Part shown: positions 35,489-42,745 of the stretch, in pieces
Position numbering within the stretch: position 1 is the stretch's first letter
How the letters are laid out: the number at the start of each line of letters is the position of its first letter
Assembly (NCBI GenBank): GCA_017417465.1
Contig: JAFPZD010000261.1
Coordinates: 1 to 53,356, forward strand
Length of the DNA stretch: 53,356 nucleotides
Direction: 5' to 3'
Source of the DNA: Prevotella sp.
GTDB taxonomy: Bacteria > Bacteroidota > Bacteroidia > Bacteroidales > Bacteroidaceae
The notes under the pieces: generated by a model
Database searches by the model: none
What the model was told of the DNA's origin: nothing
Seen by the model: only the letters and a program-made list of their open reading frames with translations
Program-made: the position numbers and the translations under genes

Positions 35489-37561
35489 TTAGTTCAGTTG
35501 CAGTGAGCATACCCTGTGCGCACCTATCGGCGTGCCCGGCGCTATACTCTGACTGCTGATGCTGCCACGACCATGGAGCATCACTTTCAGGCCACGTTTC
35601 TCTAACAGGTAGGTGGCATCGCGCGCGCCCATACCCGTCAGGTCGGGCATGGTATCGCCAATGGCCGTCAGCGTCCGCACATTGTCCTCGCTGAGTCCCA
35701 AGCGGTGCAGGACGATGGCCGTGGCACGGTTGTCGCCACGCTTCACCTGTGGTTCCATGGGCGTCTCATCATCGTGAGCGAGGGCAATGCCACGTCGGAG
35801 GTCCTTGGCGATGACTCCTTCGGCAATCTTGCGGAACACCGATGCTGAGACCGTTCCGCCAGAGCCGATGCCACCCTGCGTCTTCACACAGACGATGCAT
35901 GAGTAGCGGGGCTTATCGGCGGGGAAGAAGCCAGCAAAGCTAAGCCAGTGTTGGCGGGTGCTGCCGTGATACGACACGCCCTTGCCCGACACCTGTGCGG
36001 TGCCTGTCTTGCCTGCCACTGGGAACGTCATGGGGTCGGCACGTTTTCCTAAGCCTTGCGTCACCACGTGGTGGAGCACCGTCTGCATCATCTTCACGGC
36101 GGCGGGCTTGGCAATCTGCTCACGCAGTACCACGGGAGGATACTCCTGAATCATCTGACCATCCTTCTCCACACCTTTGATAAAACGGGGACGCATCAGG
36201 CGCCCGTCGTTGGCAATGGCGTTGTAGAATGCCAGCGTATTGATAGGGGCTATCTGCGTCTCATAGCCGATGCTCATCCAGGCCAATGTCGTGGCGTACC
36301 ACGGGTGTCCTTTCTGATCAGGCCAGCGTACATAGGGTGCCTTATAGCCGGCGATGTCAAGCTTCAGGTCTTCAGCAATACCCACACGGTGGAGGCCCTC
36401 GGCAAACTTCCAATGACCCTCCTCGGTGCCGAAGTGGCGCTCGATGATCTGGCTTACGCCGATGTTGCTACTATACTCCAGGCACTGCGAAGCACGCAGG
36501 TCGCCACGGCAACGCCGTGAGGCATCAGCCAAACGGTGACCATGAACGGAGGCCACGCCACCTCCCACATGGGCTATCTCGGAGGAGTCGACACCAGCAT
36601 CGAAGGCCACGAGCATCGAAGCCGTCTTAAACACTGAGCCTGGCTCACAGCGGTAGCTGATGGCATCGTTGTAGCGCTCACGATAGTCACCTTCGGCAAC
36701 CTTCGTCAGGTTGACGATGGCCTTGACGTCGCCTGTCTGTACCTCCATCAAGAGGGCCACGCCCATCAGGGCATCGCGCAAGATCAGCTCATCGCGGAGG
36801 GCTTTCTCGGCCATGTCCTGCATGCTCACGTCGAGCGTGGTGACAATGTCGGCACCTGGCACGGGCGGCGTAATGACACGATTCACAAACTGGTTGAGTG
36901 TCTTCTCCATGTGGACCACGCCGACCTCGCCACGCAAAATGCTGTCGCATGACAGCTCAATGCCATAGCGCGCCGTATCGCCGCGCGAACCGATGGTACG
37001 GTCGGCCAGCGACCCGAAGGGATGGCGACGGGCTGGGTGCTCAGTGGCATTGAAGCCGCCACGGTTGGGCGGCATGTTCAGGAAGGGCAGTTTCTTCACC
37101 TCGCAGTAGGTGTTGTAGTCCACAAGGCGGTTGTGCAGGCGGCAGTAGCGCTTCTTCTGGTCGTGCCCCTTCTTCAGCTTGGCACGAAACTCCTCGGTCG
37201 AGGTCTGTGGGAAGATGGCATGCAAACCGTCGCAGATGCTGTCGAACTTGTCGTACCACAGCGAGTCACGCTTACGGGCCCAGGCTGTGTCGTTGGGGTC
37301 GCCGGGGTTGAAGTCGATGAAAATCTCGTACTCAGGGATGCTCGTAGCCAACAGCTGACCGTCGCAGCTCAGGATGTTGCCACGTGTCGGAGGGATAGTA
37401 TCGAAGTGGGGCCGCTGTCCCTCCGACACGGCCATCCAGTAGTCACGGTCGATGGTCATGGTATGCCCCGCCTTGATAATCACGGCGATGCACACCAGCG
37501 TCAGCAAGACGGCGATGGCGAGGTAACGCTGTAGTACTTTATCTTTCTGAAACTTGCTCAC
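35489..37561 (-). CDS. ftsI: Division transpeptidase FtsI (class B PBP) with C-terminal PASTA domain
   Basis: 690 residues. N-terminal membrane helix (about 12-30), dimerisation domain starting with PPTRGNILSCDG, transpeptidase motifs SVFK (Ser309), SSN (364-366) and KTG (518-520). The last ~50 residues (MPDLTGMGARDATYLLEKRG and on) form a PASTA domain, which FtsI of E. coli lacks. Cross-links septal peptidoglycan with FtsW. Its upstream junction is one of the repeat blocks. Confidence 0.97.
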   Translation of the reverse strand: MSKFQKDKVLQRYLAIAVLLTLVCIAVIIKAGHTMTIDRDYWMAVSEGQRPHFDTIPPTRGNILSCDGQLLATSIPEYEIFIDFNPGDPNDTAWARKRDSLWYDKFDSICDGLHAIFPQTSTEEFRAKLKKGHDQKKRYCRLHNRLVDYNTYCEVKKLPFLNMPPNRGGFNATEHPARRHPFGSLADRTIGSRGDTARYGIELSCDSILRGEVGVVHMEKTLNQFVNRVITPPVPGADIVTTLDVSMQDMAEKALRDELILRDALMGVALLMEVQTGDVKAIVNLTKVAEGDYRERYNDAISYRCEPGSVFKTASMLVAFDAGVDSSEIAHVGGGVASVHGHRLADASRRCRGDLRASQCLEYSSNIGVSQIIERHFGTEEGHWKFAEGLHRVGIAEDLKLDIAGYKAPYVRWPDQKGHPWYATTLAWMSIGYETQIAPINTLAFYNAIANDGRLMRPRFIKGVEKDGQMIQEYPPVVLREQIAKPAAVKMMQTVLHHVVTQGLGKRADPMTFPVAGKTGTAQVSGKGVSYHGSTRQHWLSFAGFFPADKPRYSCIVCVKTQGGIGSGGTVSASVFRKIAEGVIAKDLRRGIALAHDDETPMEPQVKRGDNRATAIVLHRLGLSEDNVRTLTAIGDTMPDLTGMGARDATYLLEKRGLKVMLHGRGSISSQSIAPGTPIGAHRVCSLQLN

Positions 37562-37691
37562 CTTTTTATTTGACTATTTCACTAATTTACTATTTCACTA
37601 TTTGGCTGCGCCAGCATTCTACCAGAAGGGATGGCGGTAGCAAATTCTTCATTATTCACTATTCACTTTTCACTATTCACTATTCACTTCC
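37562..37691. repeat. Two-word repeat block, ftsL-ftsI junction
   Basis: Near ftsI: TTTGACTATTTCACTAATTTAC words; near ftsL: TTATTCACTATTCACTTTTCA words (37650-37690). Between them 37605-37645 (GGCTGCGCCAGCATTCTACC) shows no gene. Confidence 0.85.
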
Positions 37692-38198
37692 TCACTTCTC
37701 CCCCACTTTCACGCGATAGGGAGGCTGCAGATTATCCTTGATGAGTGAGTCCTGATTGGCTTTCAGCCCCTCGATGATATTACTCTTTCGACTGAGTATC
37801 GTGAGGGTACTCTTGCTCGAGAGGGCCTTGAACTTGGCGTCTTTCACCTCTTTCTCCAAGCGGGCGATGTTGATAATGTCCTGCTGGCATTGGTAGCGAA
37901 TGGCGACATATCCCGTGATGAACAGCACGATGAGCACGATAAGCCATACCTGCCCACGCAACAGGGTCACCAGAAAGTCGCCGCCCACCACCTGACGCAG
38001 CGTCAGCGACCCCGAGGGGGCTTCGTCGCCCTCGTTGGCCTCCTGACGTATCTGCTGCAGCACCGACGGTTTGTCGGCCTGCGGCTGCTGAGCCTCCGCT
38101 GGCTGTACGTCCTGTGACTGCTGCCCATCGGGGGCTGCTGACGGTTGTTCCTCACCGCCAGCCACAATCTCCATTTCAACGTCGTCCTTCTTTTTCAT
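37692..38198 (-). CDS. ftsL: Divisome protein FtsL-like
   Basis: 168 residues: an acidic, Gln/Pro-rich cytoplasmic N-terminus (about 1-70), one membrane helix (GQVWLIVLIVLFITGYVAIR, 82-101), then a short coiled coil (NIARLEKEVKDAKFKALSS). This is the bitopic FtsL architecture of Bacteroidetes and it has the dcw position between rsmH and ftsI. Sequence similarity within the family is low, so the assignment rests on topology and order. The EAPSGSL segment is encoded by a GC palindrome CCCCTCGGGG. Confidence 0.85.
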   Translation of the reverse strand: MKKKDDVEMEIVAGGEEQPSAAPDGQQSQDVQPAEAQQPQADKPSVLQQIRQEANEGDEAPSGSLTLRQVVGGDFLVTLLRGQVWLIVLIVLFITGYVAIRYQCQQDIINIARLEKEVKDAKFKALSSKSTLTILSRKSNIIEGLKANQDSLIKDNLQPPYRVKVGEK

Positions 38199-38216
38199 TC
38201 TTCACTCTTCATTTTC

Positions 38217-38283
38217 ACCGTCTCAAACCGTGTCGAACCGTGGCTCACTCTTCACCGTCTAAACCGTGTCGAACCGTGGCTCA
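38217..38283. repeat. AAACCGTGTCGAACCGTGG direct repeat, rsmH-ftsL junction
   Basis: Two near-identical copies (38217-38247 and 38254-38283) of a ~30-bp word ACCGTCTCAAACCGTGTCG then AACCGTGGCTCA. They reach the rsmH stop codon region. Third diverged copy at 22999-23024. Confidence 0.9.
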
Positions 38284-39192
38284 ACTCTTTTCAGCGATGC
38301 GCAGCTTGGCACTGCGACTACGCGGGTTGGCCTCCACCTCGGCAGCACCAGGCGTGATGACCTTATTGCTTAGCAGGCGCAGTGGAGACTGCACCCGTCC
38401 GTAGAAGTCCTGCTCCACATGGCCGTCGACATTGCCGGCACGCATCATATTTTTCACGATGCGATCTTCCAGCGAGTGATAGGTGATAACACTCAGTCGA
38501 CCGCCAGGCCGCAGTAGCTGACAGGCGCCTGTCAGCATGTCACGCAAGGCTTCCATCTCGCGGTTCACCTCAATACGCAGTGCCTGGAACAGCTTTGTCA
38601 CCTCTTTCTTTTCGCGCTCGCGCATGAAGAGATGCTCGGTGGCTTGCAACAACTGACCAGTGGTCAGCAGGGGTTGCTGCTCGCGGGCCTTCACCAACGT
38701 GGCGGCAATACGCCGCGACTGCTTCAGCTCACCATAGAGGTACAGCAAGTCAGCCAACTGCTCCTCGCTATAGTTGTTCACCACGTCGGCAGCTGTCAAC
38801 TGCGCCCGCTTGTTCATGCGCATGTCGAGAGGACTGTCGAAACGGAACGAGAAGCCACGCGTGGCATCGTCGAAATGGTGTGACGACACGCCCAAATCAG
38901 CCAGCAGACCGTCGATCTGGTCCACCCCGTAGTAGCGCATCCACTGCTTCAGGTACCTGAAGTTGCTACGGACGAAGGTGAACCGCCCATCGCTGACGAT
39001 GTTACGCTCAGCATCGGCATCCTGGTCGAAACCAAAGAGCCGACCCTCAGGGCCTAAACGCCTGAGGATCTCGCGCGAATGGCCACCACCGCCGAACGTG
39101 ACGTCTACGTAGACGCCGCCGGGCTGGATGTCCAGCCCGTCGACACTTTCCTTCAAGAGGACAGACACATGGTATGTCTCTGCGGTCGTCAT
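38281..39192 (-). CDS. rsmH: 16S rRNA (cytosine-1402-N4) methyltransferase
   Basis: 303 residues from ATG 39192 (MTTAETYHVSVLLKESVDGL); a longer frame would run into mraZ. Methylates C1402 of 16S rRNA in the decoding centre. Motifs: YVDVTFGGGGHSREIL for SAM, FGFDQDADA, ADLGVSSHHFDDATRGFSFR and the C-terminal ITYHSLEDRIVKNMM. Second gene of the dcw cluster, 22 bp after mraZ. Confidence 0.97.
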   Translation of the reverse strand: MTTAETYHVSVLLKESVDGLDIQPGGVYVDVTFGGGGHSREILRRLGPEGRLFGFDQDADAERNIVSDGRFTFVRSNFRYLKQWMRYYGVDQIDGLLADLGVSSHHFDDATRGFSFRFDSPLDMRMNKRAQLTAADVVNNYSEEQLADLLYLYGELKQSRRIAATLVKAREQQPLLTTGQLLQATEHLFMREREKKEVTKLFQALRIEVNREMEALRDMLTGACQLLRPGGRLSVITYHSLEDRIVKNMMRAGNVDGHVEQDFYGRVQSPLRLLSNKVITPGAAEVEANPRSRSAKLRIAEKS

Positions 39193-39214
39193 TGTTCGCC
39201 TTACACATGTTTGG

Positions 39215-39712
39215 TTAATCGGTTGACGGAGGCGTGGTAGCGGCAGCAACAAATGGATTGAAACCACCGGAGCCCGTCATGAGAGCCTTCAGTTTCGACG
39301 AGAACTCGGCTTGCGACATGAATGGCTGTTCGGCCTTGTCAGCAGCCCAGATCTCAATGAAATCGGTCATGCCGATGAATCGCACGGCATGGTCGATTTC
39401 GGCTGCAGCCAGAAACTCACTCTTGATGAGAAAGCGACCGTTGCCGTCGAGGATGATCACCTCGGCATCCTGCATGTACTGGCGCAGCACCATCATACCT
39501 TCGTCGTCCCACTCGCTGATGGAGGCACGCAGCGCGTCGACTCGCTTGTTCCACACGCTTTCGGGGTACAGCACAAGGCACTTCTGGTGGATGTCCTTAC
39601 GCATCACCAGCAGTTCCTCGCCCGATGCTTGCAGCACCTTGCGAAATGTCGACGGAAGGAAAACACGTCCCTTCGCGTCGGTCTTGGCTTCTATGTTACC
39701 CAAAAATCGCAT
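39215..39712 (-). CDS. mraZ: MraZ, transcriptional repressor of the dcw cluster
   Basis: 165 residues, two AbrB/SpoVT-like swapped-hairpin domains. RFLGNIEAKTDAKGRVFLPSTFRK is the first; the second is around EVIILDGNGRFLIKSEFL, each with the DxxGR core. MraZ binds direct TGGGN repeats in its own promoter; three such boxes in perfect 10-bp spacing are present at 39761-39786. First gene of the cluster. Confidence 0.96.
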   Translation of the reverse strand: MRFLGNIEAKTDAKGRVFLPSTFRKVLQASGEELLVMRKDIHQKCLVLYPESVWNKRVDALRASISEWDDEGMMVLRQYMQDAEVIILDGNGRFLIKSEFLAAAEIDHAVRFIGMTDFIEIWAADKAEQPFMSQAEFSSKLKALMTGSGGFNPFVAAATTPPSTD

Positions 39713-39743
39713 GCCAATCCTTCTATGCTTGAAACTTCGAGTG

Positions 39744-39751
39744 CAAAGTTA
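39744..39751 (-). promoter_or_regulatory. mraZ / dcw promoter -7 box
   Basis: The complement reads TAACTTTGC, 31 bp before mraZ. The place where a TTTG would stand is occupied by the MraZ boxes. Confidence 0.7.
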
Positions 39752-39760
39752 GGCATTTTT

Positions 39761-39786
39761 CCCCACATTCCCCCACTTTTCCCCAC
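39761..39786 (-). promoter_or_regulatory. MraZ operator: three TGGGG boxes
   Basis: On the minus strand, three GTGGGG boxes (complements of CCCCAC at 39761-39766, 39771-39776 and 39781-39786) follow each other in exact 10-bp steps. That equals TGGGN-N5-TGGGN-N5-TGGGN, the repeat known to bind MraZ. Their location just upstream of the -7 box predicts autorepression by blocking sigma binding. Confidence 0.88.
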
Positions 39787-39995
39787 AAATTTTCTAAAAA
39801 GAGCGAAAAAAGTTGTTTTTTAACATTTCGAGCCCTTCTTTTTTACACATTTCGGGCAATCTGTGCATTGAAAGACACCGCTTAAAAAACGTGCACGAAG
39901 TTCCTTTTCAACACTTAAAAGACGTTAAATAGCAAAAAAAAGTTCGATTTAGAACGTTTTTCGCCAAAAAAGTGCTGAGTTTTGAATATTTTTGC

Positions 39996-40003
39996 TAACT
40001 TTG
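39996..40003 (+). promoter_or_regulatory. Promoter -7 box of the acyltransferase pair
   Basis: TAACTTTG followed by CACATTG, 26 bp before the ATG at 40030. The 39787-39995 stretch between the divergent mraZ and this gene is AT-rich and shows no gene. Confidence 0.65.
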
Positions 40004-40029
40004 CACATTGTTAGCAACATTCGCGAGAG

Positions 40030-40863
40030 ATGCAGACAATAACCGAAAAGACGATAGACATCGAGGCAGTGCTTCGCTCGAAGATGGGCAGCAAGGCACG
40101 GTGGGTACCCCGCTTCGCCGTCAAGTGGCTGAAGCATATTGCCCACGAAGACCAAGTAAACGAGTTCCTCTGGCAGGCACGCGACCTTACAGGCACACCA
40201 TGGTTGGTGGCCTGTCTGAATTTCTTGGGCGTGAAGATTGAAGTGGAAGGCATGGAGAACCTGCCGTCGAAAGACGACGAGCGACTGTACACCTTCGTTT
40301 CAAACCACCCCCTGGGTGGCATCGACGGCGTGGCCATCGGCTCAGTGCTGGGCCGACAGTATAACGACCGCTTCCGCTATTTGGTGAACGACCTGCTGAT
40401 GAACCTACCAGGACTGGCACCGCTGTGCATACCCATCAACAAGACAGGCAAGCAGAGCCGTGACTTTCCGCGCATGGTGGAAGCAGGCTTCAAGAGCCAG
40501 AACCACATCTTGATGTTCCCCGCCGGTCTCTGCTCACGCCGCCGCCATGGTGAGGTCTGCGACCTCGACTGGAAGAAGACGTTCATCACGAAGAGCGTGG
40601 AGACGCAGCGCGACGTGGTACCTATTCACTTCGAGGGACACAACAGCAAGTTCTTCTACCGCCTGTCGAACATCAGCGACCGCTTGGTGAAAAAGGTGAA
40701 CATCGCCATGCTGTTCCTCGTCGACGAAATGTTCAAGAACACGGGCAACACCTTCCGCATTCACATCGGAAAGCCTATCTCCTGGCAGACTTTCGACAAG
40801 TCGCGCACACCTGCCGAATGGGCAGCCTTTGTCAAAGAGCAGGTCTACCGCCTGAACGCATAA
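40030..40863 (+). CDS. Lysophospholipid-acyltransferase-like O-acyltransferase, GlsA-like
   Basis: 277 residues. HPLGGIDG (about residue 97) is the HxxxxD catalytic motif of PlsC-type acyltransferases, and FPAGLCSRR is the substrate-binding block. A hydrophobic core precedes it but no strong membrane helix. The next gene is a GNAT-type N-acyltransferase, a pairing known from Bacteroides, where GlsB makes N-acyl-3-hydroxyacyl glycine (commendamide) and GlsA adds the second acyl chain to form glycine lipid. Assigned to that role by order and motif, not by a sequence search. It might instead be an ornithine-lipid OlsA. Confidence 0.75.
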   Translation: MQTITEKTIDIEAVLRSKMGSKARWVPRFAVKWLKHIAHEDQVNEFLWQARDLTGTPWLVACLNFLGVKIEVEGMENLPSKDDERLYTFVSNHPLGGIDGVAIGSVLGRQYNDRFRYLVNDLLMNLPGLAPLCIPINKTGKQSRDFPRMVEAGFKSQNHILMFPAGLCSRRRHGEVCDLDWKKTFITKSVETQRDVVPIHFEGHNSKFFYRLSNISDRLVKKVNIAMLFLVDEMFKNTGNTFRIHIGKPISWQTFDKSRTPAEWAAFVKEQVYRLNA

Positions 40864-40900
40864 CTTCCAAACAGACAAACTACTAAAAGCCAACCATCTC

Positions 40901-41893
40901 ATGGAACTCCCCATAATTGAACCCATCCCTAAAGATGTCCTGAAAGCCGAGCTGACACCCGACCGCCAGTTGCGCATGACCAATAAGAGCAACAACAAAA
41001 TCTACATCATCACTGCCCACAATGCCCCTAACGTGATGCGCGAAATAGGACGACTGCGTGAGATAGCTTTCCGCGAAGCCGGCGGTGGTACAGGCAAGGA
41101 AATCGACATCGACGAGTTCGACACCTGCGAGAACTGCTATAAGCAACTTATCGTCTGGAACCCCGAGGCCGAGGAGATCATCGGCGGCTACCGCTACTTG
41201 GAGGGTACGAAGTGGGAGTTCGGCAGCGATGGCCAGCCACATCTCGCCACAAGCCACATGTTCCATTTCTCGGAACGGTTCCTGCGCGAGTACGCCCCTT
41301 ACACCATCGAGCTGGGGCGCTCGTTCGTCAGCGTCCCCTACCAGTCGTCGCGCATGGGAGCAAAGAGCCTGTTCGCCCTCGACAACCTGTGGGACGGCCT
41401 TGGCGCCCTGACGGTCATCATGCCCGACGTGAAGTACTTCTTTGGCAAGATGACCATGTATCCAAGTTACGTACGCAAGGGACGCGACATGATTCTCTAT
41501 TTCCTGAAGAAGTATTTCGACGACAAGGACAACCTCGTCATCCCGATGAAGCCATTGAAAGTGGAGGCCAACGAGGACGAGTTGGCCGCCCTCTTCTGCG
41601 AGCATAACTTCAAGGGCGACTACCGCATCCTGAACCGCGAGGTGCGGGCCTTGGGTTACAACATCCCACCACTGGTCAACGCCTACATGAGCCTGTCGCC
41701 GACGATGCGCCTTTTCGGCACCGCCATCAACTACGGCTTCGGCGATGTCGAGGAGACGGGCATCCTCATCGCCGTGGACGAAATATTGGAGGACAAGCGC
41801 AAGCGCCACATCGACTCGTTCGTGCGTCAGAACCCCGACGCTCTCAAGATCACCAGTGGTGCGGGTAAGGTGTTCTACACGAAGAACTACTAA
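40901..41893 (+). CDS. GNAT-family N-acyltransferase, GlsB/OlsB-like
   Basis: 330 residues. Conserved segments: RLREIAFREAGGGTGKEIDIDEFD, GGYRYLEG, ELGRSFVSVPYQSS and ALDNLWDGL. These belong to the acyl-ACP-dependent N-acyltransferase family of OlsB and GlsB. The expected product is N-(3-hydroxyacyl)-glycine or -ornithine. 37 bp after the O-acyltransferase gene, so one operon. Array B of 22-bp repeats lies 3'. Confidence 0.78.
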   Translation: MELPIIEPIPKDVLKAELTPDRQLRMTNKSNNKIYIITAHNAPNVMREIGRLREIAFREAGGGTGKEIDIDEFDTCENCYKQLIVWNPEAEEIIGGYRYLEGTKWEFGSDGQPHLATSHMFHFSERFLREYAPYTIELGRSFVSVPYQSSRMGAKSLFALDNLWDGLGALTVIMPDVKYFFGKMTMYPSYVRKGRDMILYFLKKYFDDKDNLVIPMKPLKVEANEDELAALFCEHNFKGDYRILNREVRALGYNIPPLVNAYMSLSPTMRLFGTAINYGFGDVEETGILIAVDEILEDKRKRHIDSFVRQNPDALKITSGAGKVFYTKNY

Positions 41894-41940
41894 TTCTTTC
41901 GGCAACAAACCCATTCTTTAGGAACCGACACTTCCCTATT

Positions 41941-42033
41941 CGAGAAGTGTCCCTTCCTTATCCGAGAAGTGTCACACCTTTCTCCGAGAAGTGTCTCACC
42001 TTTCTCCGAGAGGGCTCCCATCTTTCTCCGAGC
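41941..42033. repeat. 22-bp tandem array B
   Basis: Units at 41941, 41963, 41985 and 42007, and a partial one at 42029, each beginning CGAG; the first three begin CGAGAAGTGTC; units 2-4 end TTTCTC. Same unit as array A (5951-6060) with GTGTC in place of GTCTC. Lies between the convergent GlsB-like gene and pnuT, 18 bp before the pnuT stop. Confidence 0.93.
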
Positions 42034-42051
42034 CTTTCGCTGGAGTAATCC

Positions 42052-42729
42052 CTAACGTTGATTGGGAATCATTCTTAGCCACTTCCGATAACCGATGACG
42101 GCAAAGACTGTGTAGAAGCCGTAGATGGCAGCCTTGAACGGTATGCCCTTTTGCACGTAAAGCATGCAGCAGACGGCGTCGACAACGAGCCACAACAGCC
42201 ACTGCTCGGCATACTTACGTGCCAGTGCCCACAGCGCCACAATACTCAGGGCAGTCGTAAAGGCATCCGTGACAGGCACCGTCGAATTGGTGTAGTGCGT
42301 CAGCACCCACCAGATGCCCGCCCACACACACGCAAACACCACGGCAACAGGCACAACAAGGCGCAAGGGGAAACGGGTGATGGGGAGGGCTCCGGATTTT
42401 CCGGGAGCGCCGGATTCTCCGGAATTTCCGGAATTTCCGGAATTTCCGGATTCTCCGGGACCTCCGGATTCTCCGGGCTTTCCGGATTCTCCGGATTTTC
42501 CGGAATCTCCGGCGAACTGCCACACTGCAAATCCGTAGACTGCTGCCAGACAATAATAGATGGCCATGCTAAAGTCGGCATAGAGCCCCGCCTTGTAGTA
42601 GAGCACCATATCGATAGCGGGCATGACGATGCTCGCCACCCACAGCCAGATGCTGGCGCGGTACTCCAAATAGAGGTAAACGAGGCCGACAGTAAAGCCC
42701 AGTATGTCGAGCAGTCTCAGTGTGTCCAT
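42052..42729 (-). CDS. pnuT: Thiamine transporter PnuT (PnuC family) with collagen-like insertion
   Basis: 225 residues, about seven membrane helices of the PnuC fold. PnuC itself takes up nicotinamide riboside, but the gene sits 16 bp after a TonB receptor under a TPP riboswitch, which marks the thiamine-specific PnuT branch. Between AVYGFAVWQFA (end of helix 3) and LPITRFPLRLVV (next helix) are fourteen Gly-X-Y triplets (GDSGKSGESGKPGESG and on), encoded by a 9-bp minisatellite. This lengthens an extramembrane loop. The thiamine pyrophosphokinase gene often found in this operon is absent; array B follows instead. Confidence 0.9.
   Translation of the reverse strand: MDTLRLLDILGFTVGLVYLYLEYRASIWLWVASIVMPAIDMVLYYKAGLYADFSMAIYYCLAAVYGFAVWQFAGDSGKSGESGKPGESGGPGESGNSGNSGNSGESGAPGKSGALPITRFPLRLVVPVAVVFACVWAGIWWVLTHYTNSTVPVTDAFTTALSIVALWALARKYAEQWLLWLVVDAVCCMLYVQKGIPFKAAIYGFYTVFAVIGYRKWLRMIPNQR
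42390..42515. repeat. 9-bp minisatellite inside pnuT
   Basis: Fourteen units of 9 bp on the plus strand, consensus (C/T)TCCGGATT / TTCCGGAAT, each with a central CCGG. Nine is a multiple of three, so length changes keep the frame. On the coding strand it gives Gly-X-Ser/Pro triplets. Three consecutive TTCCGGAAT units are identical, consistent with recent slippage. Confidence 0.95.
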
Positions 42730-42745
42730 ACCTTTCAGTCAGTCT

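Noticed and set aside
42052-42729. Nicotinamide riboside transporter PnuC
   Set aside because: Same fold, but the TPP riboswitch and TonB receptor upstream indicate the thiamine-specific PnuT branch.
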